This document shows positions 22,781-39,043 of a stretch of DNA of 64,000 nucleotides, piece after piece. This DNA comes from Paralichthys olivaceus (lineage: Eukaryota > Chordata > Actinopteri > Pleuronectiformes > Paralichthyidae): the NCBI RefSeq assembly GCF_024713975.1, contig NC_091105.1:22837439-22901438 (forward strand). The letters are read 5' to 3'. How positions within the stretch are numbered: the stretch's first letter is position 1; every line of letters starts with the position of its first letter. A program made the position numbers and the translations under genes. The notes beneath the pieces were generated by a model. The model was given only the letters and a program-made list of their open reading frames with translations. It was not told the origin of the DNA and ran no database searches.

Positions 22781-24221
22781 GTGAGTGTTTGTGTTTCAGT
22801 TTTTCAAACCCCCACAGAGTTTTTTTCCTGCGTACAAAGTTGTTCCGGGCCCCCGTTGTCCCATGGCAGCGAACCGAGGCAGGGATGTTTACTGTACTCT
22901 CTCCCCACGGCTGGTGTCTAATGTTCGGGGGGGGGGGGACACGGCTTCCAGTGCCCGCGGTAAACTGACACATTCTCTATAGCGGTGAGATTCAGGTTGA
23001 ATATAAGTTCCCGAAGAGGTGAAGTTGTTTGTTGTTTTGTTCGTTTCTCCATTCTATGTTCAGTCCTTGCTAATACGCTAACAGCAAAGTTTATGCTAGT
23101 AGCTAACCAAACTGTACTTACTCTGCAACATGTTTGGAGTGAAAGTTAGAAACTCCGAGGCCTGAGGTCTGCACCATCGAGACTGCTGAAGGTGGCTCCA
23201 TGTCAACACAGATAAGGAAACACTGAATAAACTCTGACCACCGGTGATATCAGCACAATCGTCAGGAATTCATGCAATCATTTCCTCATCTTATCTCTTT
23301 ATTCTTACAAGATAATATCTTTAATGTAAGTAGCTTACAACACATATGTATACGTGTCATTATGCAGGATATAACCAGGAGTAGTATCCTGATCTAGACC
23401 TGTTTGGGCACCTATAAAAACCTAAACCACTGATACTGATACTGATGCTTTTGTATCACAGTATTATGTTCTGTCAGGCTTTCAAGATTCTTAGTTACAG
23501 GTGTGCTTGTGAAAACATTGACGCTTGATTGTGAAGTTTAATATGCAGCAACAAGCTGAGACTCATTCTTTTGAATCAGCTCCCATCTTTAAGCATTCCC
23601 CACCCCGTGTAAATGCATGTAGTTAAAGGCTGCACAGGGATTGACTGGATTTGAGTCTATTAATTCCATCTTCCTGATGTCTCTCTAAACACTGATGCCT
23701 CACACTGCAGCCCTGAGGCCTGTAGGAGTGCAAAGAAAACAACAAGGGGTAGTTCAATTTCTTTCTTTATGTGGTGGTGCAATTAAAGGCTGTTGCGATG
23801 AAAGGAGCCCAGTCTGTGTCTGCTCTGCAACTCTGTAGTAAATGCAGTAATAATCAGCTACAGAACTTTCAGCTCCTGGGGACAAGTCGTCATGAAATGT
23901 AGGCTGTGCTCTCAAACCAGAGTCTCTTTCCTTGTTTAGCTGAAAGTGTAAATCTAATTCAGTATAATTACTTTCATTTCAGATGTGGGTTTCCTATCTG
24001 TGACCCAGAGGCCATGCTGACAGGGGGGCTGATGGGAAAGTCTTACCTCCTGCAACATCAACTCGCTCTGCTGAGATGTCCCCAGGTGGAGTGAAATGTG
24101 GATAACAGTGTGAGCCAGGGGAATTCAACTTCTGGGCCAAGACAACCTCGCACAGAGCCAAAAAGGAATCTGTTCTACTTTACACAAAATACACACACAC
24201 ACACACACACTCACTTTTCAG
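22781..24221. other. fzd6 intron 1
   Basis: CpG-rich at the start, then ordinary AT-rich sequence. G-run at about 22928-22938. The CA run at 24189-24210 lies ten bases before the coding exon acceptor. No other gene seen. Confidence 0.6.
24189..24210. repeat. (CA)n run beside the fzd6 first coding exon acceptor
   Basis: CA run followed by ctcacttttcag|aATG; only a short pyrimidine stretch remains between the repeat and the acceptor. Confidence 0.9.
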
Positions 24222-24222
24222 A

Positions 24223-27200
24223 ATGCTGATGCCAGGACCACTGTGGGTGTGCCTGGCACTGATATGGGTGAGAATGTGTGCTGCCCACAGCCTGTTTACC
24301 TGTGAGCCGATCAGAGTTCATCGGTGCCTGGGGATGCCTTACAACATGACCTTCTTTCCCAACATGATGGAGCACTATGATCAGGATATTGCAGCCAGTA
24401 ATATGGAGGTGAGTTACCCAAAGTGAAACCCACAACACTTTATTTTAAAATTAAGTGGAGATCTCAGAGTTTCCAAGAACATGTTTAATGCATTAGATTG
24501 AATTTGGTTGAAATGTGTATTTAGTATGATGAAATGGAACATGTTGAGGCAAAATATATGTGATGCTGTCAGGTTGTTGGAATGAGATGTTTTTTTCCAA
24601 TCCAGAAGCTCAGCAAATAAGATTTAACAGCTGCTGACTCACGTTGAAGCATTTCATTAATCTCAGTTTCCATTAAAAATATTCTATCGGTCTGTGATAG
24701 AAAAAAAGCTTACTCCGCTTGTAAATACAAAATAAATATGAATAACAAATATAATTCAAGTCAAATATCATCTCAAAATGATTTTCATTATTTATGCCAT
24801 CATTAGGTCAGGTCTTTAAATGCCAGTGTCCATCAGCCCTCAGGAGCATATTGATTGAACCATAATAACCATTTTGTAATGGTCATCAACAGCTAGACAC
24901 AAATTACCAGCCACAGTTTGTGTTAATTATGCCTGATTGTTATAGAGCACCATGGAGTGAATGAACAGTTATGTTGTGAACATGAAAACCATGAAAAAAA
25001 TAATACATTATTTTAATAATTACATATTGTTGCCTTATTGAAATCAGTTCAGATTCAAGGTGTGAATGAAGGAATGTCTTGATGTTTAGTTTCTATAACA
25101 AGAAAAGTAGATTCAGGAAGAACATCTGTCTGAAAATCAGAAATCTTTGTCTGTCTCTATGTGGGAAGCATATCTCAAGAATTGTTAATTTGATCACCTT
25201 CACATTTAGCATGTGTATTGTTAAGGCCCCAAGAAAATACAATAGCACTTTCACGACAATGGCGACAAGGGGTTCTCCAGTTTGGGGTTCTGCGTACTGA
25301 GCCGAGCGCTACCAAACTTTGCAACGCTGTTTACCCCTGAAACTCAAACAATTCACATGGCCCTCCATCAGCATAGTGGTGAGAATGAGTGAATTTTACA
25401 TTTTCCGATGAACTATCCCATTTACAGGCAGCTTTAGAACAGGCACTACACAGGCACTACACTATTTATGATAGGAACCTACTGTACAAAGCAAGAGTTA
25501 CGTCCAATGTGTTATATACACTCACACACGTTTTATCTTTTTTTTAAAAAAAGGGAAAATATAGACTATAGCTGCAGTAACATTATAATTTCTATTTTCA
25601 TACATATGAAGTGAGGAGAAATCAAACTTTCGTTTGATTTAAAGTGACATTTTCATGCTAATCCTCATTTCTCTTTGTAAAAATCTTGCCTAATGGAATC
25701 TCACCCAAACTAAGTCAAGTGCACTATGTTGCCAGTGTGTGAATTCGTATAACATCCTCACTGTGTTATCTCACTACTAATGCCCTCAGTTACAAACATG
25801 TTTTGTGCTGAGACTGAGCAGTGAAGTCGCTGCCTTCCTGGGGGCCTGGGTTTGGGTTACACATGTTTGGTGTTGGAGTGTTGAGCGTGAACAGTGATCT
25901 GTTGAAGGAGTCTTTTGTGTGGCATCTGGCAAAGGTAAAGGCTTCTTATTTCACAGCAACCTTGGCCATCGGCAACTCCATCGACTTTGTTGTGAGGAGC
26001 CTTTGATTTGTGCAGGAAGGGGAGGGACACACCCAGTCCCATACAAAGCCAACCCTGCATACCACAACGAGTATTCTCTCTGTTAATCACTCACTCATTT
26101 CTCCCCCCTGTACACACTCGTACCTCCACGGTGCCGTCACCCAGGTGACAGGCTACAGTGTGGTTTACATTCAACAATACATACTGTATATAGTTCTTTC
26201 TGAAATGGTGCAGTGAGTTACCATAAAGCCTCAATGCTGTAATCAAGCAGACTTTGGCTGCGTACTGGACTCACACCAGTCTGTCGGTAGGATTTTCCGG
26301 AGGAGGGCTAAACTTTCTCTGCCATGGGTCCTAGATTCCACCTCTGTTTGCAAGCTTTTTCAAATAGAAAAGTTTGATGTGTAAGATTTCAAAGATAAAC
26401 AAAGTGGATGTACTGTAACAGACAGGGAACACCCAAGTGTCTTAGAAGTCTGAGGTGAAGTTTGAAAAGTGAGTGTGCAGCCATTTTTTGTGAATCACTT
26501 AATCCTTGAAGTGCTTTGCTATGAAATTCTCTGCAGAGGATTTCGCCTTTAAGTCCAAATGAACTCGACTTGAAGTGCTGATCCTGCCTGTTCCCGAAAT
26601 GAGGGCAGTTTTTATGGTAACTCCGCTCTAAAGCAAATAAAGGTCAGATTGTTGAGCAAGTGGGAACTCACTGACAAGGAGTCCAAGACCTCCAAAGTAA
26701 GGGAAACAAGGACGCTTACTGTCGGAGAGGGCAAGCCGAGGGCCCACAACTGGGCCTACTGCCAGACTGGATTTCAGGAGGAAAAAAGACAGGAGATGTT
26801 GAATAGCGGACTGTGCTAGAGCGTATGTGTATGTTTTTGTGTACAAATATTGGCAGTATGGACTGACATCAGTCTGTCTGCACATGAAGGTCTGATGAGG
26901 TTCAAACCAGCAGTTGCATCCCCAACTGCTTTAAAATGTCCACATGGTTACAATAAGAAGTTCTGGGTGATGCAACTTGGTTTACAGGCGATATTACAGA
27001 AACCTCTTCCTGTCTACAAAGTCTGAACTTAAAACCTAAGGATAAATAAACAAGACCATAGACATGATGTGGATTTGTTTAACTGGAATGAGGTTGTCTT
27101 CAGTGTGAGCCATGTATCCCACTGATAAATATCTACACACCCTGTGGACACACTAATACTGTGTGGCTCCTTAGCAGCCTATCCTATCAACAGCTCTGCA

Positions 27201-30200
27201 TTCCAGCCCTCTTGGCCGGTTGTGTTTCCAAATGTCCGCACACTCATTTCCTGCCACCTAGACTGCACCCCCTTCTCCTTCTTCCCCTCTCTCAAGTTCC
27301 TGACCAGTGTGTTGAAAGGAAGAATATGGTTTGCTTGCCAGTCAATGGGCCCCTTTGTGTGGCGCTATAGAGCACTGAAGCTCAGCAAGCTGAAATTAAT
27401 ACCCTGAAGGGCCGCCATACTCAGAATTGCACCATGAAATAGCCATTTAAATTAAGGTTATTGTAACTTTTTTCCCCCCAGAAGAGTGCCATGGTACTCT
27501 TGACATTTTGGGTTCCTTTGTGAACCAATGAGCACCTTCACCATACTTTTACTTTCATTTTAACTTCCCAGAAATCTGACCATAAAAGGTTTTCCAAAAG
27601 TGTTTTAAATGATTATATATATATTTATGTGTGTATCCGCACTTACCTTTCAAAATTTAAATGTACTAAACATGTTCATGTACTTTGAGTTTACTTTCAA
27701 ATGTGAATCATTAATTGCAAAACCTTTCTTTTAATCGTCAGCCTTTCATGCCCCTGACAAACCTCCGCTGCTCTCCAGACGTCCACCACTTCCTATGTCA
27801 AGCCTTTATCCCAGCATGCACTGAGGAGAATAAAGTTATTCGTCCTTGTCGAGAGCGCTGTGAGGAAGTTCTGTCAGACTGCAAGGAGAATATCCGGATC
27901 TTTGGCATCACATGGCCTCCTGAGCTACAATGTGACAAGTAAGAAGGCGTCACGTACAGACATCCACAAAAGCAATACAAATGTTTTCGCATAAGTTGAT
28001 CAACCGTTATAATTTTTTTCCCTTTAGATTGGATTCATGTAGTTCTGATGTCGATTCTACTCTTCCTGCAACCACACCAGTGATCTCCTCATCAGCTATG
28101 AGGGACCTGGGCTTCTGGTGCCCTCTGCAGTTAAAGACCAAGCCAGGTCATGGATCATCGTTCCTGGGCGCCCAGGACTGTGCTCCGCCCTGCTCCAACA
28201 TGTACTTCAAACCCCACGACATTGAGTTTGCAAAGAGCTTCATCGGCGTGTGTTCCATCATCTGCCTGGGAGCCACTCTCTTCACATTCCTCACTTTTCT
28301 CATTGATGTTAAGCGTTTCCGCTACCCTGAGCGGCCCATAATCTTTTACGCCGTCTGCTACAGCTTCGTCTCGCTCATATACTTCATCGGGTTCTTGCTG
28401 GGGAACAAAGCGGCCTGTACCAAGGCAGTGCAGCCTGCAGGCATCGATACAGTGGTGCTCGGCTCTCAGAGTAAAGGGTGCACTTTGCTTTTCATGCTCC
28501 TCTACTTCTTCTCCATCGCCGGTATTGTCTGGTGGGTCATCCTCACCATCACCTGGTTCCTGGCAGCTGGACCCAAGTGGAGCTGTGAAGCCATAGAGAA
28601 AAAGGCGGTAAGGTTTTCGGGAATTTATGCTCAGGTGTTCTTTGAAAATAACAAGACAATATAGAAAATAAATATAAAATGATAAATCGAAAACATTCAT
28701 CTTTGTCATCTGTCTGTAGGTGTGGTTTCACTCTGCAGCCTGGGGGATCCCCGGAGCGCTAACTGTCATGCTACTTGCCATGAACAAGGTTGAGGGGGAC
28801 AACATCAGCGGGGTCTGTTTTGTAGGACTTTATGACCTGGACGCCCTGCGCTACTTTGTTCTGGCTCCGCTGTGTGTTGGCGTCATAGTCGGCCTCTTCC
28901 TCATCCTGGCAGGCATCGTCTCCCTCAACCACGTCCGACAGGTCATTCAGCACGACGAGCGTAACCAGGAGAAGCTGAAGAAGTTCATGATCCGCATCGG
29001 TGTGTTCAGCTGCCTTTATCTGGTCCCGCTGGTCACTCTGTTAGCCTGCTACACCTACGAACAGAGTCATCGCAGCGCCTGGGAGAACACCTGGATCAAC
29101 GACCGCTGTCAGGAGTACAGCATCCCATGTTCCTACAAGGTAGCTGTGGCTCATTCACTTACTGAACATGTTGTGGAACAAGTCAAGGCCAAAGTGCAGA
29201 TGAGAAAAGGCTTTGCAACTAACATTGTGTCGTGTTTATACAAAAAGTATATATATATATGATGATTCACACACTTTTGTTCAATTTGATTTTGCTTCTT
29301 TGTTTCAGACAACAGAGAACGACCGTCCAGACCTCTCTCTGTTTTTGGTAAAATACTTGATGACGCTGGTGGTTGGAATATCTGCAGTGTTCTGGGTCAG
29401 CAGCAAGAAGACATGCTCTGAGTGGGCGTACTTCTTCAACAGGACCCGCAAGAGAGAGTGAGAGCCCTTTTCTTTTATTGTTACAATTCAAACTCAGTTA
29501 CCTGAAGAAATAGATTTATTTATGCATTATCGTAAAACATTTTCATGATCGCTGACCCACAGTCCCATCAGCGAGAGCCGCCGGGTGCTCCAGGAGTCCT
29601 GCGAGTTCTTCCTCAAGCACAACAGCCGCGTCCAGCACAAGAAGAAACACTACAAGCCCAGCTCTCACAAGCTCAAGGTCATCTCCAAGTCCATGGGCAC
29701 AAGCACGGGCGCTTCTCCCACCCCTGCCTCCACCCTAGCCAACACCACTAGTAAAGGAACCTCTGCACTGGGCAACCATGATCCCCACATGCAAGGTTCT
29801 CTGTCTGAGGCCTCAGCCAGGGAGCACCTGGACAGGGGCACCTCGAGCCGAAGCTCCAGAAGAGGGGAGAGGGACAGAGAGAGGGAGCGGGGAGAGAGAC
29901 GCAGCAGAGGTGGTTCCAGCAAGGTCAGCAGCCACTCAGAGAACCTGCATCCAGATGGGAGGTAAGTGAGGCCAGATCTGAGATATCATAAGCAGAGCTC
30001 ACACTTTATAACTGTTAAAGTCAAAGGATCTGCACAGTTCATATGACGCTGCTAGTTGTCATGTGATCGTAGTCTAGCAGTTGTGAGTTCCTGCTCATCT
30101 GACTAACTGAGCCCAACCACAACCCAAAAGGCATTTGGTGTTTTTTTCTGTCCAGGCCCGACCTGAGCCCAATGCAGTTAATAAAAGCTGAGTTTGTGTC

Positions 30201-30779
30201 ACTCTGTCCCTGCTCGATTTCTGCAATTTAAAATGTAAAATAAATTGGGGAGCATCTCTCCACTTCATGTACCTTCACCCTGTCCTGAGCTCCGATTGGT
30301 TGGAGTTACCCTGAGGAGATTTTCAGCTGATCTGCGACACGTCAGCGATGTGTCTTCAAGCTTCCCTAATTGCGTGTTTGAAGAGTTCACACGTAGCGAT
30401 CTGCTGATCGATCACCGATCAGAAACTTTAGTCAGCAACTTGCAAAATTCCACAGTGACTGGAAAATGTTTTACCTTGTCTGTACCTTCATGTTTTGAAA
30501 ATGTTTAGAAGTAACACTACTACTACCTGCTGTAAAACATGGCTTCTCTGTATATGGAACTACACTTGTACAAGCAGTAACCACCAATAACCTTGAATGT
30601 GTCCTGATTGGTTTAGGATGACTCCGAAGAGCGAGCTGTCAGAGGCCAGACAGGTTCCCATTGGACAGCAACATCCAGCTATAAAAAAATCACACAGCAG
30701 CATCATCCACGACTCCACCCACCAGCTGGTGCACAAGGTGCCTGAGGAGAGCAAGGACACAAAGGATAGCAGCTGCTAA
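24223..30779 (+). CDS. fzd6: Frizzled class receptor 6
   Basis: Seven coding exons: 24223-24408, 27742-27938, 28028-28607, 28720-29139, 29309-29457, 29563-29961, 30617-30779; 2094 nt, 697 aa, all phases consistent. Residues 1-21 are a signal peptide. The cysteine-rich Wnt-binding domain runs to about 128, with Cys27, Cys35 and a glycosylation site at Asn41 (NMT). The seven-membrane core includes [58 protein letters not shown] and [20 protein letters not shown], all close to FZD6. The Dishevelled-binding KTxxxW motif is KTCSEW at 495-500. The tail keeps the FZD6 block [16 protein letters not shown], then a fish-specific Arg/Glu-rich stretch ([15 protein letters not shown]). FZD6 is a plasma-membrane Wnt receptor in planar cell polarity. 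Length is close to the human protein (about 706). The start is the first ATG after the ttttcag acceptor and opens the signal peptide. Confidence 0.97.
24409..27741. other. fzd6 intron 2
   Basis: A 3.3-kb AT-rich intron splitting the cysteine-rich domain. It holds a partial inverted-repeat element at 25315-25433 and a short TA run at about 27616-27627. No other exon or RNA recognised. Confidence 0.7.
25315..25433. mobile_element. Inverted-repeat element, copy 2 (right part only)
   Basis: gctgtttacccctgaaactc ... cctccatcagcatagtggtgag is shared with the right arm of the 4761-5305 element. The end, ttccgatgaactatccca, is the reverse complement of that element's left terminus (gggatagttcacc...gaaa). 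This copy therefore shows the terminus missing from the right end of copy 1. Confidence 0.7.
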
Positions 30780-30790
30780 GATATCTGATC

Positions 30791-30946
30791 AATCCATCCA
30801 CCCATTTATCTATCCATCCATCCATTTATCTATCCATCCATCCATTTATCTATCTATCCATCCATCCATCCATTTATCTATCCATCCATCCATTTATTCA
30901 TCCATCCATCCATCCATCCATTTATCGATCGATCCATTCATCCATG
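30791..30946. repeat. (CCAT/CTAT)n tetranucleotide array in the fzd6 3' UTR
   Basis: Alternating blocks of tccatccatc and tttatctatc make a higher-order period, ending in atcgatcgatccattcatcc. Confidence 0.9.
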
Positions 30947-32469
30947 ATACCACTGTGTAAACAGTCACACTTGTTGCTGGTTGATGTTACCTCTTTGTGT
31001 TGTATTCATCAGATTATTATTGTATTGGTTTCATTATAGTCAGTGAATGTGTATCACCAGCAAGATGTATCATACCTTGAGTATTTCAAATGTGGTTCAG
31101 TGAGTTTTAGCAGAGAATCTGAAGGTGCTAGATTAATTTAGTTTTGGTCACAATTTTGTCTTTCAGCTTTACTGAGCTTTTAGCCTCACGCACACAGCAG
31201 CTCTGTCCCAACTGTAAAACCACCAGTTTGATTTTAAGGAGTACATTATCTCCACTGTTTTGTACATTGGTAGCTCAGAAGCATATAATGCATACTAGTT
31301 AACACAAGAAATATTTATCTACATATTTTTTTGAAAGTCTTTGACTGGACTAGTCGTTACACTGAGAGTTTTGCTAGAAAGATGATGATGATGCCAAACA
31401 TTGAGCATGAGGAGAGACTTCCTGTGGTGAACTCTTATTGAATGTCTTATTGTTCTTTGTGTTAAAGGTGGGTTACCTTGAAACCTCATCTTGTAATACA
31501 CTTTGTGCAACTTTTTTTTTCTTCTTTGAAAAGAAGCATACTCTTAAACTTGATTTTTTTTTAAATTTTCTTAAGATGTTCTTTCATTTTATGTTTACCT
31601 CCATTTTCCTCCATATTTATGTTGTGTAAACACAGATTCTTGGCCCCTGTAAGCATTTTCAAAGATGTGAATCTGGATCAAGTATTCAAGCTTTATAGTT
31701 TTCTGAAAGAATGTGTCTTCCTCCTCCTCAAAGAACCGACAGATGTTTTGCATGTGTGATGTCTACCTGTGTTCTTGTTGTAAGCGTTAAGTTTTATGAT
31801 CTTCAAGCAAATTGAAGAAACAAATCAAACAGGCTTTGCAATATTTTTCATTAGAAGCACAAACCACTACTTATAAACTATGAATAGTCATAAATGAATA
31901 TTTGAAATGTTTTGTGGATTGTTCAGGTTTTTTTTTATAACACATGGGTCACAGATCATACATCACTCTTTCGAGAAGTGTGTTTTATTAGAGCATGTCT
32001 TGTGCTTTAGTGTTTTGCTGTGTAGGGGCCGATTCTTCCCTCAGCTTTCTTTATCTTTTATATTTGGGAGACACGTGATAGTTTCAGTAACACTATTGAA
32101 AAGGGAATCCTCCTCAGCCTATTTCTACTGTATATTCTTACTCTGACATGTGGACTGGGGTCTTGCATATGATAGTGGTGTCTATTAAATACTCTGTAAT
32201 GGGGTTTTCAAAGTGAGAGAATGGGGGCCTCAGACAAAGCTGGGAAAGAGGGGCCTCCTCCCCCCAACTAAGTTTAAGTAGTTTTGCTCAATTTCTATTT
32301 AACCAAATCCCACATGGTTAGGCTGTTTTATGTGACTACCAAATCAATTTCCACTTATATTCCCTGAGCCTTCCTCCCACTTTGAAAACCTCTGTCAATA
32401 CAGTTCTGTGAGCTGTTTTTATGTAGCCTGTCTTTTCAATCCAATTTTGTTTTTGATAAAATATTGAAT

Positions 32470-32475
32470 AATAAA
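32470..32475 (+). terminator. fzd6: Polyadenylation signal AATAAA, fzd6
   Basis: Canonical hexamer followed by a TG-rich stretch (aatgtgtttgtgtc) some 15 bases on, as expected of a cleavage site. Confidence 0.6.
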
Positions 32476-32490
32476 AGATTGAATTAATGT

Positions 32491-33484
32491 GTTTGTGTCA
32501 CTAATTGTCTTAATTATAAGATATTTGTCATTATTTATTTGATAGGGACAGTGTTCATCTATCAACACACAAAATACTGTTAAAACTTAATTTTTCATCT
32601 GTTAGCTTAACCTAACTTTTAACTCAGGGGAAAGAACATTTTCAAAATGAGATCACCTCTTTGTCTTGCCCAGATCAATATGAGATTTAGCCTGAGTTCT
32701 CATACTCACATTTAGCTGCTTAGAAATAGCCTTCCCTTTTGCCTCATCTTTATTTAATCTTAAAATGCTAATTGTTCTCTCAACTATAATCTCTTTAATG
32801 GGAGTCTTGAAATGAAATTAAAAATACATAAAAATTTGAGAGAGAAGTTGATTGGCTTACACATGAATGTACACAATATCACAATATATATTTGTCTCAG
32901 TGATTAAATTCAACTCCTAAGAAGCCTCTTGAGAAGGATGGTCAGAAGCATCACTCTTATTATTTTCATTATAACAACTCGTCTGAGAGAGCTTAAATAT
33001 GACACATACACAAATATCCCTGTTCTCCCTCTCTCTCTCTCTCTCTCTTTCTCTCTCTTTCCCTCTCTCCTTTGTCTCTCCCCATTACTCCCTGTTTACC
33101 CTAACCGGTCGAGGCAGATGGTCGCCCACACTGAGTCTGGTTCTGCTTGAAGTTTCTTTCTTCCAGTTAATGGGGGGGGGGGGGGGGTTCTCCACAGTCC
33201 ACTATGCTTGCTCATTGTGGGAAGTGTTGAGTGTCTCTCTAATTGTGTAAGGTCTCAACCTCAATTTAAGGTGCCTTGAGATAACGTATGTTGTGTTCTG
33301 CTGCTATGTGAATCTCAGAGGGACGCTGACACTGTTTTTCTTTTGTTTCCTTTCGAGTTGGTTCCTGCAGCTTCACTATAGCTGCTCCCCTCTCGTCCTG
33401 CCCTCCTCCTCCTCTGGACTCAAACTGGCTGCAGCTGGAGTCAAACTGTCGCCACACACTCACTCAGTCTCTGCTCTCTGCTGT
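32491..33484. other. fzd6-cthrc1 spacer and cthrc1 5' region, largely repeat-derived
   Basis: AT-rich to about 32930, then the interspersed repeat at 32929-33310. Only about 175 bp separate the repeat from the cthrc1 ATG, so the cthrc1 promoter or 5' UTR is in or next to the repeat. Confidence 0.6.
32929..33310 (+). mobile_element. SINE/LINE 3'-end-type repeat upstream of cthrc1
   Basis: Contains a CT run, ctaaccggtcgaggcagatgg, tctggttctgcttgaagttt, a G-run (about 33172-33187), and the terminal block aaggtgccttgagataacgt. I recognise this terminal block from the 3' ends of fish retroposons. The same order is found reversed at 63730-63960. Confidence 0.7.
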
Positions 33485-37988
<4,504 letters not shown>

Positions 37989-38167
37989 ATCTGAACAAAC
38001 AGTCGTGGCAGTGTAAGAGTATGTTTTCCCTCAAAATGATCGGGTATGGTTTTTGCTGAGGCGTCACAGCATCACTGATTGTAACTTGAATGTTTTTTTC
38101 TTTTCTCGTTGGAGTACGATACTAGATGACCTGCAAACAGGAATCCTTTGTCATTCTGTCCACCAGA

Positions 38168-38173
38168 AATAAA
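38168..38173 (+). terminator. cthrc1: Polyadenylation signal AATAAA, cthrc1 (proximal)
   Basis: Hexamer 180 bases after the stop codon. A second hexamer occurs at 38294-38299, so two 3' ends are possible. Confidence 0.55.
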
Positions 38174-38293
38174 CATTGTACTGTAGCTTCTCTTCTTGAG
38201 GGTGCTGTTACATTCCAGTAACCGATAAACAGACTTTGTGATAAGACATTGACAATATTTAAACTATGTACTTATGTTTAAATTGTTACTGTT

Positions 38294-38299
38294 AATAAA
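38294..38299 (+). terminator. cthrc1: Polyadenylation signal AATAAA, cthrc1 (distal)
   Basis: gttaataaaacaatcc about 300 bases after the stop codon. Confidence 0.5.
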
Positions 38300-38309
38300 A
38301 CAATCCTTT

Positions 38310-39043
38310 TTTTAAAGAATTTAACTCATTGATGTGACTACTTCTAATCACTGATATGTTTTAGAAGCTTTAAAATATAATTTTACTTAGACACGAGGTG
38401 TCTACATGAAACATGAGATAATGGAGAAAAAGCAGTTTGGGTTTTATAACAAAACATTATTAAGTGATACAGTTAAAATCGGCTGCAAAAAAACAAGATA
38501 ATGTCAACAAAGAATGACATATTGTACATGCAATAACATCTATTTTTGCTCTTCACATAAAGAAATAACTTAAAAGACAAACTAATATTGTGCGTGCATG
38601 CAATTAGAAACCTGAGATGTGACGTTGATGGTCAGCTTTTAACATTTCAGACTAATGTCCCTTTCTGCGGTGAGCTAACACAAGATGTAAACATAACTGC
38701 AATATGATGAAATATTTCATTGATCGTAGTTTGAAATAACATAGTTGATCATCCATCTCAACAGCGTTAAATCCATTTTGGCAAATGGCAGCACAACCCT
38801 CCACCATGGTGAAAGTTTAGAATAAGAAAGTTACTGAAATCCATGAACTTGCAGTGAAAGAAAGAAAATCCAATGTGTGGCTGCTCTTTCCATTCATTTT
38901 CAGTGAAAATGAATGCTTCTCACATAGGCTCATTTACACGTACTGTGTTCAGTCTGATGTGTTTCTCTTTGTTTCTTCGTGTGGCACCAACATCAAATGT
39001 AAGCTCAGTCTTTGCTTCTGTCCAATGTCCTTTAAAGCCTCAT
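38310..39043. other. Convergent spacer between cthrc1 and slc25a32
   Basis: AT-rich; it should hold the slc25a32 3' UTR on the minus strand. I did not find a canonical AATAAA on that strand close to the stop codon, so the 3' end of slc25a32 is unknown. Confidence 0.55.

Larger units (their letters stand above)
30780..32490 (+). other. fzd6: fzd6 3' untranslated region
   Basis: Follows the TAA at 30777-30779. It begins with a CCAT/CTAT tetranucleotide array (30791-30946), is then AT-rich, and contains aataaa at 32470-32475. The extent is inferred from that signal. Confidence 0.6.

Noticed and set aside
22524-22973. 149-codon minus-strand frame over the fzd6 promoter
   Set aside because: It lies in CpG-rich DNA, has no domain, and overlaps the likely fzd6 5' exon and donor.
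26628-26885. Possible exon or gene inside fzd6 intron 2
   Set aside because: No motif or suitable splice sites, and fzd6 splices cleanly across it.
28155-28709. Long minus-strand open frame (184 codons)
   Set aside because: It is antisense to the membrane-core exon of fzd6; the opposite frame matches FZD6 throughout, so this is a codon-bias shadow.
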